From Merluccius polli (taxonomy: Eukaryota > Chordata > Actinopteri > Gadiformes > Merlucciidae): a DNA stretch of 64,000 nucleotides. The stretch covers positions 1-64,000 of the forward strand of contig JAOPHQ010004292.1 in NCBI GenBank assembly GCA_030340625.1, written 5' to 3'. A program made the translations under genes and the position numbers. Position 1 is the first letter of the stretch, and each line of letters opens with the position of its first letter. The notes under the pieces are model-generated. The model saw only the letters and a list, made by a program, of their open reading frames with translations. It had not been told where the DNA came from and ran no database searches. Shown in pieces: positions 44,468 to 55,324 of this stretch.

Positions 44468-46990
44468 AAATCTGGATGTCTTTACAGAGTGTCTGTTCTA
44501 TGTCTAACCAGGTATGATCTGAGTGATTGGGGTGTGTCCATTTGTATATGTACTGAAGTTGGTTTGCCAGAGAATAATAATAGAAATGTGGTGCACCTAA
44601 TCCGCCTAATAATTTTGGTTTTTGAAGTGTGGTTAATTTGATCCTCTGTGTTTTATTTTTCCAGTAGAATTTTGTGATTATTGAATATAGAGAGTTAAAC
44701 CAGGTGAGAGTAGGATGGGTTGGGATCATTGAAAAAAGATAATTTATTTTAGGGAGTATTGTCATTTTAATAGTTGCTATTCTGCCTGAAATGGATTGTG
44801 GAAGCTTCATCCAGCGTTGGAAATCGTCATCTATTGTTTTAAGTAGTGGAGTGAAGTTGAGTCCAATCAGCTCTGACAACCTGGAGGAGACGTTGATGCC
44901 CAAATATGTGAAGTGACCTGTGCATAAAGGAATGTGTGATGTATGGACTGTCGCATCCCATCTGAAGTTGTGCAATGGTAGGATGGATGATTTATTCCAG
45001 TTTATTGAGTAATCGGAAACCTTGGAGAATGATTCAATGAGATTTATTGTTTTCTGTAGAGATGATTGAGGATTTTGGAGAAAAAGTAAAATATCGTCCG
45101 CATACAAACTTATTTTATGCTGTATTTGGGGTGTTTGAATTCCAATGATATGGGAGTTCTGACGGATGGCTATAGCTAAGGGTTCAATGAAAATGGTAAA
45201 TAAGGAGGGAGAGAGTGGGCATCCTTGCCTTGTCCCCCTGTGCAGTGTGAATCTTTGTGATGTTAGACCATTAGTGGTGACGGTGGCTGAAGGTGAAGTG
45301 TACAGAATCCTGATCCAATTAATAAATGATTCCCCAAAGCCAAATTTTTGCAATGTGGTGAAGAGAAATGTCCAGTTTACCCTGTCAAAAGCTTTTTCGG
45401 CATCTAAAGTGGCTATGATGGTGTCTTCCTGCTGTAGTGATGAATATTGGATTAAATTGAACAGTCTGCGTATGTTGTTGGATGCTTGTCTACCTTTAAT
45501 GAAGCCGGTCTGATCTGGGTGAATTATGTAAGGTGTGACTTTTTCTAATCTGTGAGAGAGAGCTTTGCTGATGATTTTCATGTCTACGTTGATTAAAGAG
45601 ATTGGACGGTAATTTGACGGCAAGGTGTGATCTTTATTTGGTTTTGGAAGGAGTGAAATTAAAGCTGTGTTCATGTGTACTGGAAATTTAGAGTTTTGTC
45701 TTATTTCAGTTATTGTTTTGATGAAGAGTGGGGCTAAAATGGACCAGAAGTGTTTGTAGAACTCAGCAGGGAAACCATCGGGGCCTGGTGCTTTGTTGTT
45801 TGGCATGAGATTGAGAGCGGTGGAAAGTTCTTTTTCTGTGAGTGGTGAGTCGAGTATATTGACCTGTTCTGTGTTGAGTTGTGGAAGTTTGATGTCCCTA
45901 AAAAATAAATTGATGTCCTCCTGTCTTGGATTGTGATCAGATGAGTATAAATTGACGTAAAAGTTGCTGAATATTTCATTTATTTCCTGCGGTGAGTTGG
46001 TGGGCTTCCCTGCTGAGTCCTTGATGGTGAAAATTGTTGCTTTTTCTTTATTTCGTTTTATCTGATTTGCCAGATATTTACCAGATTTGTTATTATGATT
46101 GAAATGCTCCTGTCTTAACCTATGAATTAGAAATTGAGTTCTTTTATTTATAATGTCATTAAGATGTAATTGATATTTTCTTAATTCATTTTGAGTTTCT
46201 TCTGTTGGATTATTTGCATTCAATGTTTGTAATTGTTTCATTTTTTGTTCTAGTCCATCTTCTTGTTCCTTTTCTTTCTTCTTTTTATGGACGGAGAATG
46301 AAATAATTTTGCCTCTTAAAACTGCTTTACCTGTTTCCCAGAGAAGTGAGGGTGATGACTTTGGGGAATCATTTATTTCCAAGAAGGATGCCCACTCTCT
46401 TTTGAAGTAGCTGTCAAAGTCGGATCGGTGAGCAGAGATGTGTTAAAGCGCCATCTAGGGACATGTTTATGTTGACTTTTTTGATTCCAGCTAATTGTGA
46501 CTGGAGCATGGTCACTGATAATGATGGGATGGATTTTTGAATTTGAAATGTCAGATATGATTGAATTACTGGTCATAAAAAAGTCGATACGGGAGTAAAA
46601 GTGATGAACTGGTGAGTAAAAGGTATATTCTCTGGTGGTTGGATGTTGTAATCGCCAACTATCGCCAAGACCAAAATCACTCATGAACTGTTTTACTGTT
46701 TCGGTGGATTGCCAGATGCGTTTATTTCTTATGATATTGGATCTGTCAAGTGATGGGTCGATAATTGTGTTAAAATCACCTCCTATTATCACTGGGCAGT
46801 TGGAAATGTTTGAGATGGAAGAGAAGAAGTTGAAAAAAAAGGATGAGTCATCAGTGTTTGGGCCGTAAATGTTACCAATTGTTACCAGGCTATTGTTGAT
46901 TGATATATTTATAATGATAAAGCGTCCTTCTGGGTCTGTGATGGTTATATTATGGATAAATGAAATTCTTTTGTTAATGAAAATACACAC
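44468..46990 (-). pseudogene. Tx1-like LINE ORF2: endonuclease C-half and reverse transcriptase
   Basis: 46990-46430 has the endonuclease second half (IYGPNTDD, VIIGGDFNTIIDPSLDR, SRIDFFMTS, ISDHAPVTI); its first half is missing. A frameshift falls at about 46420. 46382-44468 is an uninterrupted RT frame of over 630 codons, with APGPDGFPAEFYK, NYRPISLINVD, QTGFIKGRQASNNIRR, LDAEKAFDRVNW, GTRQGCPLSPSLF and the active site SLYADDILLFL. The open frame then runs into LTR-derived sequence (LRKKTTDTGSLLTHF), so its last 30 or so codons are not LINE. ORF2 would nick DNA and prime reverse transcription; this copy lacks the N-terminal endonuclease and the C-terminus. Confidence 0.9.
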
Positions 46991-47311
46991 GCCTCTCTGT
47001 TTCGAATTATAAGGAGCAGAAAATAACGTGCAACGTATGTGAGTAATGAGGTGCGAAGGGGAGAGGAGAGCAGAGGGGGGGGAGAGAGGGGAGAGGGGGG
47101 GGGGCAGCGGGCTTCAGAGGAGGAATGTATCAGATGTCATGATGAGCGAGTGGTCTAGAAAAGCCAGGGTGTAATGTCCTTATCTTTGAATAACTGTCCA
47201 TCAATGTATAGTTTGTCAACTGAAATAACTGCTCTCTTACCTTTTTGGATCATTTGTTTGCGGATGGGGAAAAGCTGTTTGCGTCGGTTATTGATCTCTG
47301 GTGGATACTGA

Positions 47312-47706
47312 TCATTGAGTCCATAGTCTCATGCTACGTGACTGTAAATCCAGGATGGTTTCTTTCATGCTTTTGTTTTCGGAGGTGACATGAGAAAGCT
47401 GAGTGGTGACGGAGGAAAGCTGGACAAACATCTTTGAGACGGAGTGATGAAGAGATTTGTTTTCCTGTGTGAGTGTGTCAATTTGTTTTTGGCTGAATTC
47501 CAGGCTGTGGTGGAGGTGTTGAAACTCTTTGTGGAGTACTTCAATGAGTGCAACTCTGGCATCCAGTCCGCTGAGTTTATTGTCTATGGATATTAATGTC
47601 ATGTATCTCGCTGCTGCTGCTGCAACAGGTTGGTTGTGGTGTTATCGGTGGTGAAGTATGAGGCGGGTGAATCCATGTTGCGTGAGCGTTTTTTTGGCTT
47701 ACCCAT
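47312..47706 (-). pseudogene. Tx1-like LINE ORF1 fragment with coiled coil
   Basis: The likely start MGKPKKRSRNMDSP at 47706 is basic. The frame shifts near 47600. The second part (47602-47312) is a coiled coil (KQIDTLTQENKSLHHSV, LSHVTSENKSMKETIL). It stops at LQSRSMR, just where the RNA-binding domain of L1-type ORF1 proteins would begin; the rest is deleted. Confidence 0.7.
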
Positions 47707-48190
47707 GGTGCAGAGTCTATTGTAGCAGTTGTCGATGTAGTCCTCTAAATGCTCCAGAAATGTATTGTAATCCGGTTGAAGTGGTACAGGTGGTAGACAA
47801 AAAGTGGAGAATTTACAGCGGAAAAAGTTACGGTGAAAGTGAAAAGTTTGTTGTGATCGTCTAGCAGCAAGCTGCCATGTTGAATCACGCACAGTCTCGC
47901 GAGCGTTTGCGGTCACATCCGCATTTCAGCCGCTGCCCATCCGTGCGTGGATCTGACCACGGAACCCCGCCCACCCTCGTTCTGCGCTGTTTGGATTACT
48001 GACATTTGGACTGGGCCCAGTTTCCCGATAACGATGTACGATCCATCTTACGATCCTTCCGCATTCACATACGTCGCTACTCGCCCATTGCTCCTCGCTT
48101 CTCGCCGAAATTCTACTCGCTGGCAGAAAAAAATATCTGCTGCCGGCGTCGGTTGCCATGGCTCCCCGCTAGTTTACTTCCCACTGCAAA

Positions 48191-48248
48191 CATGTCCGAA
48201 CATGTTCTCCAGAGGGCGGCCGCCCTCTGGAGAACATGTTCGGACATG
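48191..48248. repeat. Perfect 58-bp palindrome without spacer
   Basis: Two 29-bp arms meet at 48219/48220 in the centre GCGGCCGC. The outer ends read CATGTCCGAACATG. No mismatch in 58 bp. Confidence 0.97.
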
Positions 48249-48611
48249 CTCTGTTGACGTCAACTGTCAATCATCTCTATTCTACATTCTGATTTGCTAC
48301 TCGCCTCACTCGCATCGCTGAAAGTTAAAATTATTTTAACTCCGTACCCGCCCACATCGCATCGCTAGTACTCGCATCGCCTGTCCTGGCCACATTCGGC
48401 TGGAACACATTCACATTCCATTGACAGTTCTCGCTCAGAGATGGGCGAGTAGCGACGTATGTGAATGCGGCTTTACGAATCATCTTTCGAACGATCGTTA
48501 TTTTTTTCTGTGCGTTTCCCGAAACTCCTCTTAACATGAACGCGCGTGCACAGATCTAACGATCGGTCGTAGCCTTGTACCTGTCCACTGACACGGTGCT
48601 GAAATACATAT

Positions 48612-49190
48612 TATACCATGGTCTGGGTGAATACTCGATTCTGATTGGCTGGAGGGTGTAGGTTAAAAAGTACACCTACGAAAGACGTTGACGCTATGAA
48701 GACGCTATGGCCACGTTGCTTGGCAACGCCTGCATACGGGAGATATTAAATAGTCCGCTCGACTTGTAAAAAAAACAAAACCTCACAATTTTAACTCTAA
48801 AACACATTAAAGTATTATTAATTGATTAAATATTTCTTTCTTTCGTAGGTGACCATGGTATAAGCGGGATAATGCCCTTCGAGGTGTCCATTAACAGAAC
48901 CGTCCTCCGTGGTTCACGCCTCCGCGCCGTCCATTCATTTCTGTTAATATTTAATCAATTAATAATACTTTAATGTGTTTTAGAGTTACAATCGTGAGGG
49001 TTTTTTTATTTTTATAAGTCGAGCTGACTATTTAATATCTCCTGTATGCAGGCGTTGCCAAGCAACGTGGCCATAGCGTCTTCATAGCGTTAACGTCTTT
49101 CCTAGGTGTACATCAAATATAAGATTATAGAGCTCCGCTCTATAATCTTCAGCCAATCAGAATCGAGTATTCACCCAGACCATGGTATAA
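48612..49190. mobile_element. Foldback MITE with arms of about 230-250 bp
   Basis: The left arm starts ataccatggtctgggtgaat (48613). The right arm is its inverse, ending at about 49190. Arms share cgattctgattggctg, acgctatgg(c)cacgttgc and ttaatatttaatcaatt-type blocks, with a roughly 100-bp spacer (48840-48940) that repeats ccatggtata. Arms have diverged by indels. Confidence 0.85.
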
Positions 49191-49260
49191 CATAGACTAA
49201 GCTATATAGCCTATCGTAACTTTAGCGTCACCAGCTGGACATTCAGTGGTATTGGATGTG

Positions 49261-49322
49261 TTAAGACGCTCGTAGCGCGCTACGAGGACAGCTGGAGCCC
49301 TCGTTAGCTACGAGCGTCTTAA
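49261..49322. repeat. Hairpin with 16-bp perfect arms
   Basis: ttaagacgctcgtagc (49261-49276) and its inverse (49307-49322) with a 30-bp loop. Confidence 0.9.
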
Positions 49323-49437
49323 CGACGGTCGTTACGCAACAATGCTTTCGGGAAACGGTGTGAAAACTGTCTGATGGTCGTACGACGAACTTAACGAACC
49401 ACTTAGGCTAACGACGCTTTCTGGAAACTGGGCCCAG

Positions 49438-49929
49438 GACTGTATGATTTACGAGGCTGTCTCCCAAAAACTGGTTTCATGCTGTATTTGCACTTATTGT
49501 TTTTAGCGTGATAATAATGATGATGAATTGAGGATTTGATATGGTGGTTTTGTCATGACATTTTAGCATATTGTAGCTACTCATTTTATACTTTGACTGT
49601 ACTTTAATACATTTGTAAAAAGGCATATACGTTCCCTCTTTTATAATAGTGAAGGAATTTTCCGGCTGGTATTTAAGAACCTATTTGTGACATAAACACA
49701 TAATAAAGTCTGTATTAATCTTTATGAAGCAGGAAAAATGCTTAGTTAAGGTTTAACAATGACATTATAGGTAAGTTAACTCAAATACACATAATAATGT
49801 TAATAAGAATATTATAAGGACTTATAAGGGCCTTATTACCTATTAACTAATAAATATTAAGGGCCTTATTACCCGTTAACCAATGCTTATTAAGGGCCTT
49901 ATTACCTATTTAGTAAGCATATTATAAGG
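49438..49929. other. AT-rich sequence with (TTATTACCTATTAACTAATG)n-type repeats
   Basis: No coding sequence. From about 49790 diverged units of roughly 40 bp containing ggccttattaccyrttaac appear, and continue beyond the family A insertion at 52299. Confidence 0.6.
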
Positions 49930-49937
49930 GTCTTAAT

Positions 49938-51703
49938 TAGGGATGAGCGAGTACAGCATTATCTGTATCTGTTAACCATATGCAGTGTTTCCCCTAGAAA
50001 TTTTTCCAGCAGTGGTGCTGTTACGTAACGGAGGCAAGCCGCACGCGGCGGCGCGCAGGGGTCTGGGGGCATTCACCTCCGGAAGATTTTTTTTTTTAAT
50101 AACCCCTTAAACCATAACTTCTGGCAAGTTTTGTGGATAGAAATGGACATTTTGAGACAAATATGATATACCATCAACAGATTTAATATTGGAGCACGTA
50201 CCTTGAACTGGTCAGAAACAGAAATCTTGATTTTATAATTTCAGACAGGATTACTCATGTTTTTCTTTTGTGTTAATTTTAAGCTTTTATTTACATTATT
50301 GGTAGAAATTGATTGGGGCAAAAAATATTGAAAATGTTGTCTTAAAGGGGAAATGAACCCAAAAACAACACTATGCTCCAACACTATATTTCATCACATG
50401 AATAAAGTTGATTGTGCTGCCATCAAATGTACTAACTCCATATAAAAAAGAAAAGAATTTAACGGCTACAGTAACGGTGATTTGACGCGTCATCAAATCA
50501 CCGGAAGAAAAATGCAGGACTACAAGTTATGAACGTTCTGAATGTGAATCTTCAGGAGAGCAGCCCTCTCGGACACACACACACACAGGGGTTGAAATAA
50601 GGCTGTTTTACTCGCCAAATGCGAGTAATTTTTGTATTTGTCGAGTAATTTATGAAGACCACTCGCCACTCTGGCGAGTAATCTAAGAATTCGCCGCGAT
50701 TGCCGCGGACCCGCCAGCAACGGACCCGCTAGCCGCAGCACCCACCGCCGTCTACAATCGCTGTTACCGCTGTTTTATTATCATCCGCAATCCCACACCG
50801 TCACCGGGGCTTCATAGTAATGTGTCCGAATAGAGCAGCCCTCTCGGACACACACATGCTGTTACCGCTGTAACATGCTGTTAACAGCGATTGTAGACGG
50901 CGGTGGGTGCTGCGCGGTCGGGTCCGCGGCTAGCGGGTCCGTTGCTGGCGGGTCCGCGGCAATCGCGGCGAATTCTTAGATTACTCGCCAGAGTGGCGAG
51001 TGGTCTTCATAAATTACTCGACAAATACAAAAATTACTCGCATTTGGCGAGTAAAACAGCCTTATTTCAACCCCTGTGTGTGTGTGTGTCCGAGAGGGCT
51101 GCTCTCCTGAAGATTCACATTCAGAACGTTCATAACTTGTAGTCCTGCATTTTTCTTCCGGTGATTTGATGACGCGTCAAATCACCGTTACTGTAGCCGT
51201 TAAATTCTTTTCCTTTTTATATGGAGTTAGTACATTTGATGGCAGCACAATCAACTTTATTCATGTGATGAAATATAGTGTTGGAGCATAGTGTTGTTTT
51301 TGGGTTCATTTCCCCTTTAACGCTTGGCAATTTCAAGATGACGTTGTAGTTGTGCTAAATACCGATCATGTGAAGATTTTTGCAGTGGCGCTGATTTTCC
51401 AGCAGTGGCGCTGCGCCACTGCTGAATACATAGTAGGGGAAACACTGATATGAATTATCTGTATCTGTACTCGGAGTGGGCGGGGCCCAACCCGGAAGTG
51501 GGCGGGATTTAACCCGGAAGTGGGTCGGGTTGTCTTGAAATGAGCGAGGTTTTAACCGGTATGTTATTTTAAGCATGCAATTGATATGGGTTGATCAGAA
51601 ATTGTTATTTATGGCTGATTAGAAAACTATTTACAGGACAGCATCAGCATTGAAAAAAAAAAAAAAACCCTCAGACGACCGGCAGGGAGAGGGAGAGAGA
51701 AAG

Positions 51704-51738
<35 letters not shown>

Positions 51739-52298
51739 CTTGATTTCCAATATTTTTATCACTACTAGCTTTATTTTTTCACGAAATACAGCAAGAAAGT
51801 GTCGGACACCGTGCGTGAAGTAAAAAAAAACTGGTTAGAGCCAGGCAGCTAGATGACGGTTAAAAAAAGAAAAAGAAAAAAAAATCTCCGACAGGCAGAG
51901 ACGCAACGCAAGTCGGCACCATGTCTGAACGAACCCACGTTTACCAGAACTCTACTGGTTCATAAGTAAGTACCAACCTAAGTAATAACAAACCTGAAGC
52001 TGAAGAAACCCTAAACATTAACGGAAAACGTCCCGCGAACCTGAGTGACTGAGGGAGAGACAGAGAGCTGTTCTGTGTGTGAGTGATCAGAGCGGGACAC
52101 AACACCACATCTGCATTGTGTAGGGGAGGGGCGCTGTAGCCTATCACAGAACGCTGACACAGTCAGCTACCCAATGAGGATTTTCATTCAATCCGAGCAC
52201 AGATATTGACTCGTATTACTCGTATAATACTCGTACTCTGCAAAAGTGCTTTATCCGTACCGGATACTCGTTTCAGCCGAGTATCCGGCTCAACTCTA
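49938..52298 (+). mobile_element. Non-autonomous hAT-Ac element (family A), full length, TSD GTCTTAAT
   Basis: Starts TAGGGATGAGCGAGTACAGC and ends with the inverse of TAGAGTTGAGCCGGATACTC, flanked by perfect GTCTTAAT (49930-49937 and 52299-52306). 2361 bp including the 1465-bp family D element. Contains a (GT)n tract at 51707-51736. No coding sequence. The copy at 24375-30626 is inverted and truncated. Confidence 0.94.
49983..51447 (+). mobile_element. Foldback element (family D), full length, hAT-like ends
   Basis: Ends CAGTGTTTCCCCTA and inverse of CAGTGTTTCCCCTAC. Inner inverted arms 50343-50766 and 50882-51320 (about 425 bp, nearly identical) surround a 115-bp loop. Flanks share ATATG (49978-49982 and 51448-51452); the empty site in the other family A copy has a single ATATG (inverse at 30586-30590). 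The observed duplication is 5 bp, where hAT would give 8. Within the arms, inverted CAGGGGTTGAAATAAGG at about 50587 and 51076 might mark a further nested unit. Mirror-image small frames in the arms are not genes. Confidence 0.88.
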
Positions 52299-52510
52299 GT
52301 CTTAATAGGTAGTAAGACCCTTTATAAGCATTAGTTAATAGGTAGTAAGACCCATTATAAGCATTAGTTAATAGGTAGTAAGGACTTATAATGGTCTTAC
52401 TACCTATTAACTAATGCTTATAAAGGGTCTTACTACCTATTAACTAATGCTTTTTAAGAGCCTTATTACCCATTAACTAATGCTTATTACAAGGACCTTA
52501 ATATAAAGCG
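52299..52510. repeat. Tandem 40-bp repeats that switch orientation
   Basis: Units of ttaataggtagtaagaccc with tttataagcattag run forward to about 52385 and then inverted from about 52390 to 52500, making an imperfect palindrome. Related units precede the family A insertion at 49790-49929. Confidence 0.85.
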
Positions 52511-52960
52511 CTTCCAAACTGAGCACAGTACAATCTGAGAGGCCAAACATGGTCGGGCAAATATGTGTGTATTATAAGAGCCATTTGAAATGCTTAATAT
52601 CATATTTTTATCACAAAATCCAATTTGATTGATTGAACCTATGTCATTAGCATAACCTCATCCCAGTAAAATAGCAACACTCTTGAAACAATATACGCTT
52701 GTACAACAACATTTACCCTGGTTTGTTTCTGAACTATAGTTCTACATCAATCGGTCTAAAGAGAATGGAAGCCCATACTTACGTATCCAAGTGGAGCGAG
52801 CAGTAGAACGAGCTCCACTGGACATGGGGACAAGGCACAAAGAAGAGAGTGTCTGTTTAAACATGCATAGGCCCTGACCACGGCACATTCCATCACTGTC
52901 AATATTGATTCTGGTCTTTTACACAAAGACATTCCCTTCAGTTTAAAGTTAATCTAGCAG
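52511..52960. other. Unassigned, possibly LINE 3' UTR
   Basis: No open frame of note and no tandem repeat. Lies directly after the minus-strand LINE RT fragment and could be its 3' region. Confidence 0.3.
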
Positions 52961-53890
52961 CTAATCTAATAGTAAACAAGTAGCTGAATCTGTAGAATGG
53001 TTATTTCTGAAACCAAACTGTAGAGGGTGCAAATAATGGTTTGTCTCCCAAGTAATGTAGCAGTTCTCCAGCACTTTAGACAAGACTGGAAGAAGACTAA
53101 TTGGTCTGTAGTTACTAACCTCTTCAGCGTCCCCGGATTTTAAAATAGGCATTACCAAGGCATTTTTCCATCCATCTGGGAATTGCCCACTTTTGATGGA
53201 AACATTAATAAGACGAGTTAGGGGCAGAACCAGAATGCTACCATATTTTTTGAGGAATACAGTATCTAGGTTATATATATCCTTAGAAACAGTGGTCTTT
53301 AAATCATTAATAGCTTTCAAGACAACTGATTGGTCAACTTCCCTGATCTCAAATGAGTCATCTTCATCATCTTCATCAGGAGCTATAACATTCCTATTAG
53401 TATTGATATGGGGGAAGTTTGTGGCAAGATCTTTAACAGATTGAATGATGAAATCATTAAATGTGTTAGCTTTTATATGATCAGAGATGATGTCATATTT
53501 GTAGGTGACATTGGCCTTCGGTTTTATTAAACTATTTAGTTGTTTCCAAATGAAATTACCATTTCCTTTGGCCTTTGATAGGACTTGAATGCGCAGGACT
53601 TGAATGCGCAGTTCCTTAACTACCCGATTTCTCAGCCCTTTGAATAATTGCAAGTCAGTGTCAATTCGAGTTTTGAGGAAGGTCTTTAGAGCAAAATCTC
53701 TTTGCTTCATTAGCTGACGTGCAATGTCACTTAGCCACAGGAGCTGTATTATTCTCTGTGGCTTTTTGCGTTGTTTAATAAACTTGTCAACAATATGACC
53801 AATGCTGGACATCATTTTATTACAGCATTCGTTTACTTGGTTGTGTTGTAGAGCCTCATCTCAACTAACTCTCATTAATTCATTCTCAAA
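52961..53890 (-). pseudogene. LINE reverse transcriptase N-terminal part
   Basis: The frame 53815-52961, with a stop before it near 53865, covers the linker and first RT blocks: AKGNGNFIWKQLNSLIKP, MPILKSGDAEEVSNYRPISL, LHPLQFGFRNNHSTDSATC. A short in-frame duplication of the block RIQVL lies near 53590. The frame ends before the catalytic YADD block. Its endonuclease lies at 57360-56865, on the other side of the DIRS element, so one LINE was split. Confidence 0.8.
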
Positions 53891-53891
53891 C

Positions 53892-54836
53892 TCAATCACA
53901 AAGCAATAAAACGCAGAGGACCACACCGATGGGTGTGGTCCTGGCATCGTCCTGTGGCATCAGGACCACACCCATCGGATGGGGAGTGGCGACGTTGACC
54001 CGGTAGAACCTGGAGAATGTGCTAGGCGACGCCCATGACGCCGCAGCACAGATGGTCCCCAGGGGCACCCCTCTCAGGGCAGCCCATGATGCTGAGACAC
54101 TCCTGGTTGAGTGACACCTAACCCCGGATGGCGGGGGGCGACCACTGGCCCTGTAGGCATGTGTTATGGTATCCACAACCCAGTGGGACAGCCTCTGCTT
54201 TGTTAAAGCACGACCCCTGTTAGGGCCACCATGGCAAACAAAAAGCTGCTCTGACTGACGAATATCGGTGGTAGCGGAAATATAAGCCCTTAGGGCCCGC
54301 ACCGGGCACAGCAGCTCATACCCACCCTCCTCAGATGGGGGGTCAAAGCGTGCTAACTGGATGGGTTGGTTAAGGTGATTGCGTGGAAGCACCTTTGGCA
54401 GGAACGCAACATTCGGCCATAGAGTGACACCCGAGCCATCGGAGTTCCACCTCAAGCATGTATCACTCACAGATAGGGCATGCAACTCCCCGACCTGCTT
54501 TGCAGAGGTTATGGCAAGTAAAAAGGCAGCCTTCATGGACAGCCACTTCAGCTTCACTTGGCCCAAGGGCTCAAAGGGAGGCGATGACAGGGCTTCCAGC
54601 ACCAGTGGCAGGTCCCATGCTGGAGCCCTCATGGCTGTGGGGGGACGCAGCCTCAAAGCCCCTCTAAGGAAGAGGGACACTAGCCTGTGGCGTCCTACCG
54701 TGGCGCCGTCCACCCTATTGTGTAGGGAGGAGATAGCCGCGACATAGACCTTCAAGGTGGAGTGGGAACGGCCACTATCCAGGAGGGACTGCAAACATTC
54801 CAGAACGGTGGCCACAGTGCAGTGTACTGGATCCAC
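53892..54836 (-). CDS. DIRS tyrosine recombinase (YR), 314-codon frame
   Basis: Tyrosine recombinases integrate the circular DNA copy of DIRS elements by site-specific recombination, in place of a DDE integrase. The N-terminal part is SAM-like (LQSLLDSGRSHSTLKVYVAA). The catalytic part shows KAAFLLAITSAKQVGEL, where a catalytic Arg is often found but Lys-Gln is seen. Further on is GVRCHSTRSVSASWAALRG, with the H-x-x-R pair, then ASWASPSTFSRFYRV with the nucleophile Tyr. The last residues run over short inverted repeats (accacaccgatgggtgtggt) at the element end. The frame is open with no stop, but the AKQV change and loss of RT suggest a non-autonomous or dead copy. The start is taken from the first ATG of the frame. 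Confidence 0.8.
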   Translation of the reverse strand: MDPVHCTVATVLECLQSLLDSGRSHSTLKVYVAAISSLHNRVDGATVGRHRLVSLFLRGALRLRPPTAMRAPAWDLPLVLEALSSPPFEPLGQVKLKWLSMKAAFLLAITSAKQVGELHALSVSDTCLRWNSDGSGVTLWPNVAFLPKVLPRNHLNQPIQLARFDPPSEEGGYELLCPVRALRAYISATTDIRQSEQLFVCHGGPNRGRALTKQRLSHWVVDTITHAYRASGRPPPSGVRCHSTRSVSASWAALRGVPLGTICAAASWASPSTFSRFYRVNVATPHPMGVVLMPQDDARTTPIGVVLCVLLLCD

Positions 54837-54840
54837 GGCT

Positions 54841-55300
54841 CTAGCCGCACACCAGTTGGCCCTGCAGTGGCCAGGCCCAGAGCTGGAGGCGACAGGGGTC
54901 GGGATGCCAGATCTGACCCCTCAGCTGTGACAGGAGGTCCCTCCTGTCAGGGAGGCGCCATGGCGCACTGCAACAGAGTCTGAGTAGCAGTGGATACCAG
55001 AGCCTCCCTGGCCAAAAGGGAGCCACCAGCAGAAGCCGGTGGCCCTGCAAAAGGACCCTCTGGAGTGTCGGTAGGATCAGAGGCAATGGTGGAAAGGCAT
55101 GCAAAGGTCTGTCCGGCCAATCGTGCGCCAACGCATCCAACGCTCCACCGCTGCGAGTCTAGCCACCCTAAGTGCCAAGGGCATGGAGTTCATACATGCA
55201 CTCTCAGTAAGGCCCTCCCTCAAATGCTTGAAGCCAAGGCAAGAGGGGGCAATGGTCATGGCCGTCATCAGGCTCAAGGGAGGCCACACAGGCACTACAC
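54841..55300 (-). pseudogene. DIRS RT/RNase H C-terminal remnant
   Basis: 55140-54841 encodes DALAHDWPDRPLHAFPPLPL, LLVAPFWPGRLWYPLLL and PDRRDLLSQLRGQIWHPDP, the conserved end of the RT-RNase H protein of DIRS elements. It overlaps the start of the YR region as is usual for the group. The RT catalytic core is absent upstream. Confidence 0.75.
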
Positions 55301-55324
55301 ACATGAACCATCAGCAGAACACTG

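Larger units (their letters stand above)
44468..47930 (-). mobile_element. Tx1/L1-group LINE, 3'-truncated and internally deleted
   Basis: Minus-strand ORF1 start (47706), remnant endonuclease (46990-46430) and a long reverse transcriptase frame (46382-44468). The 3' end is cut at the LTR boundary at about 44468. A GA-rich tract (47045-47105) and loss of sequence separate ORF1 and ORF2. 47707-47930 may be 5' UTR. Confidence 0.8.
48011..49437. mobile_element. DNA-transposon-like unit with CTGGGCCCAGTTTCC ends
   Basis: 48011-48025 and the inverse at 49423-49437 share CTGGGCCCAGTTTCC. GGACT occurs at 48008-48012 and 49437-49441, so a 5-bp duplication is possible but ambiguous because the ends are palindromic. 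The interior is built of several palindromes (48191-48248, 48612-49190, 49261-49322) and repeated attcacatacgtcgct motifs (48063 and inverse 48449). Non-coding. Confidence 0.6.

Noticed and set aside
50520..51142. Two mirror-image frames of 73 and 79 codons with identical sequence
   Set aside because: They result from the inverted arms of the foldback element read on opposite strands. No conserved domain, and the same frame at 9165-9404 follows from the one-armed copy.
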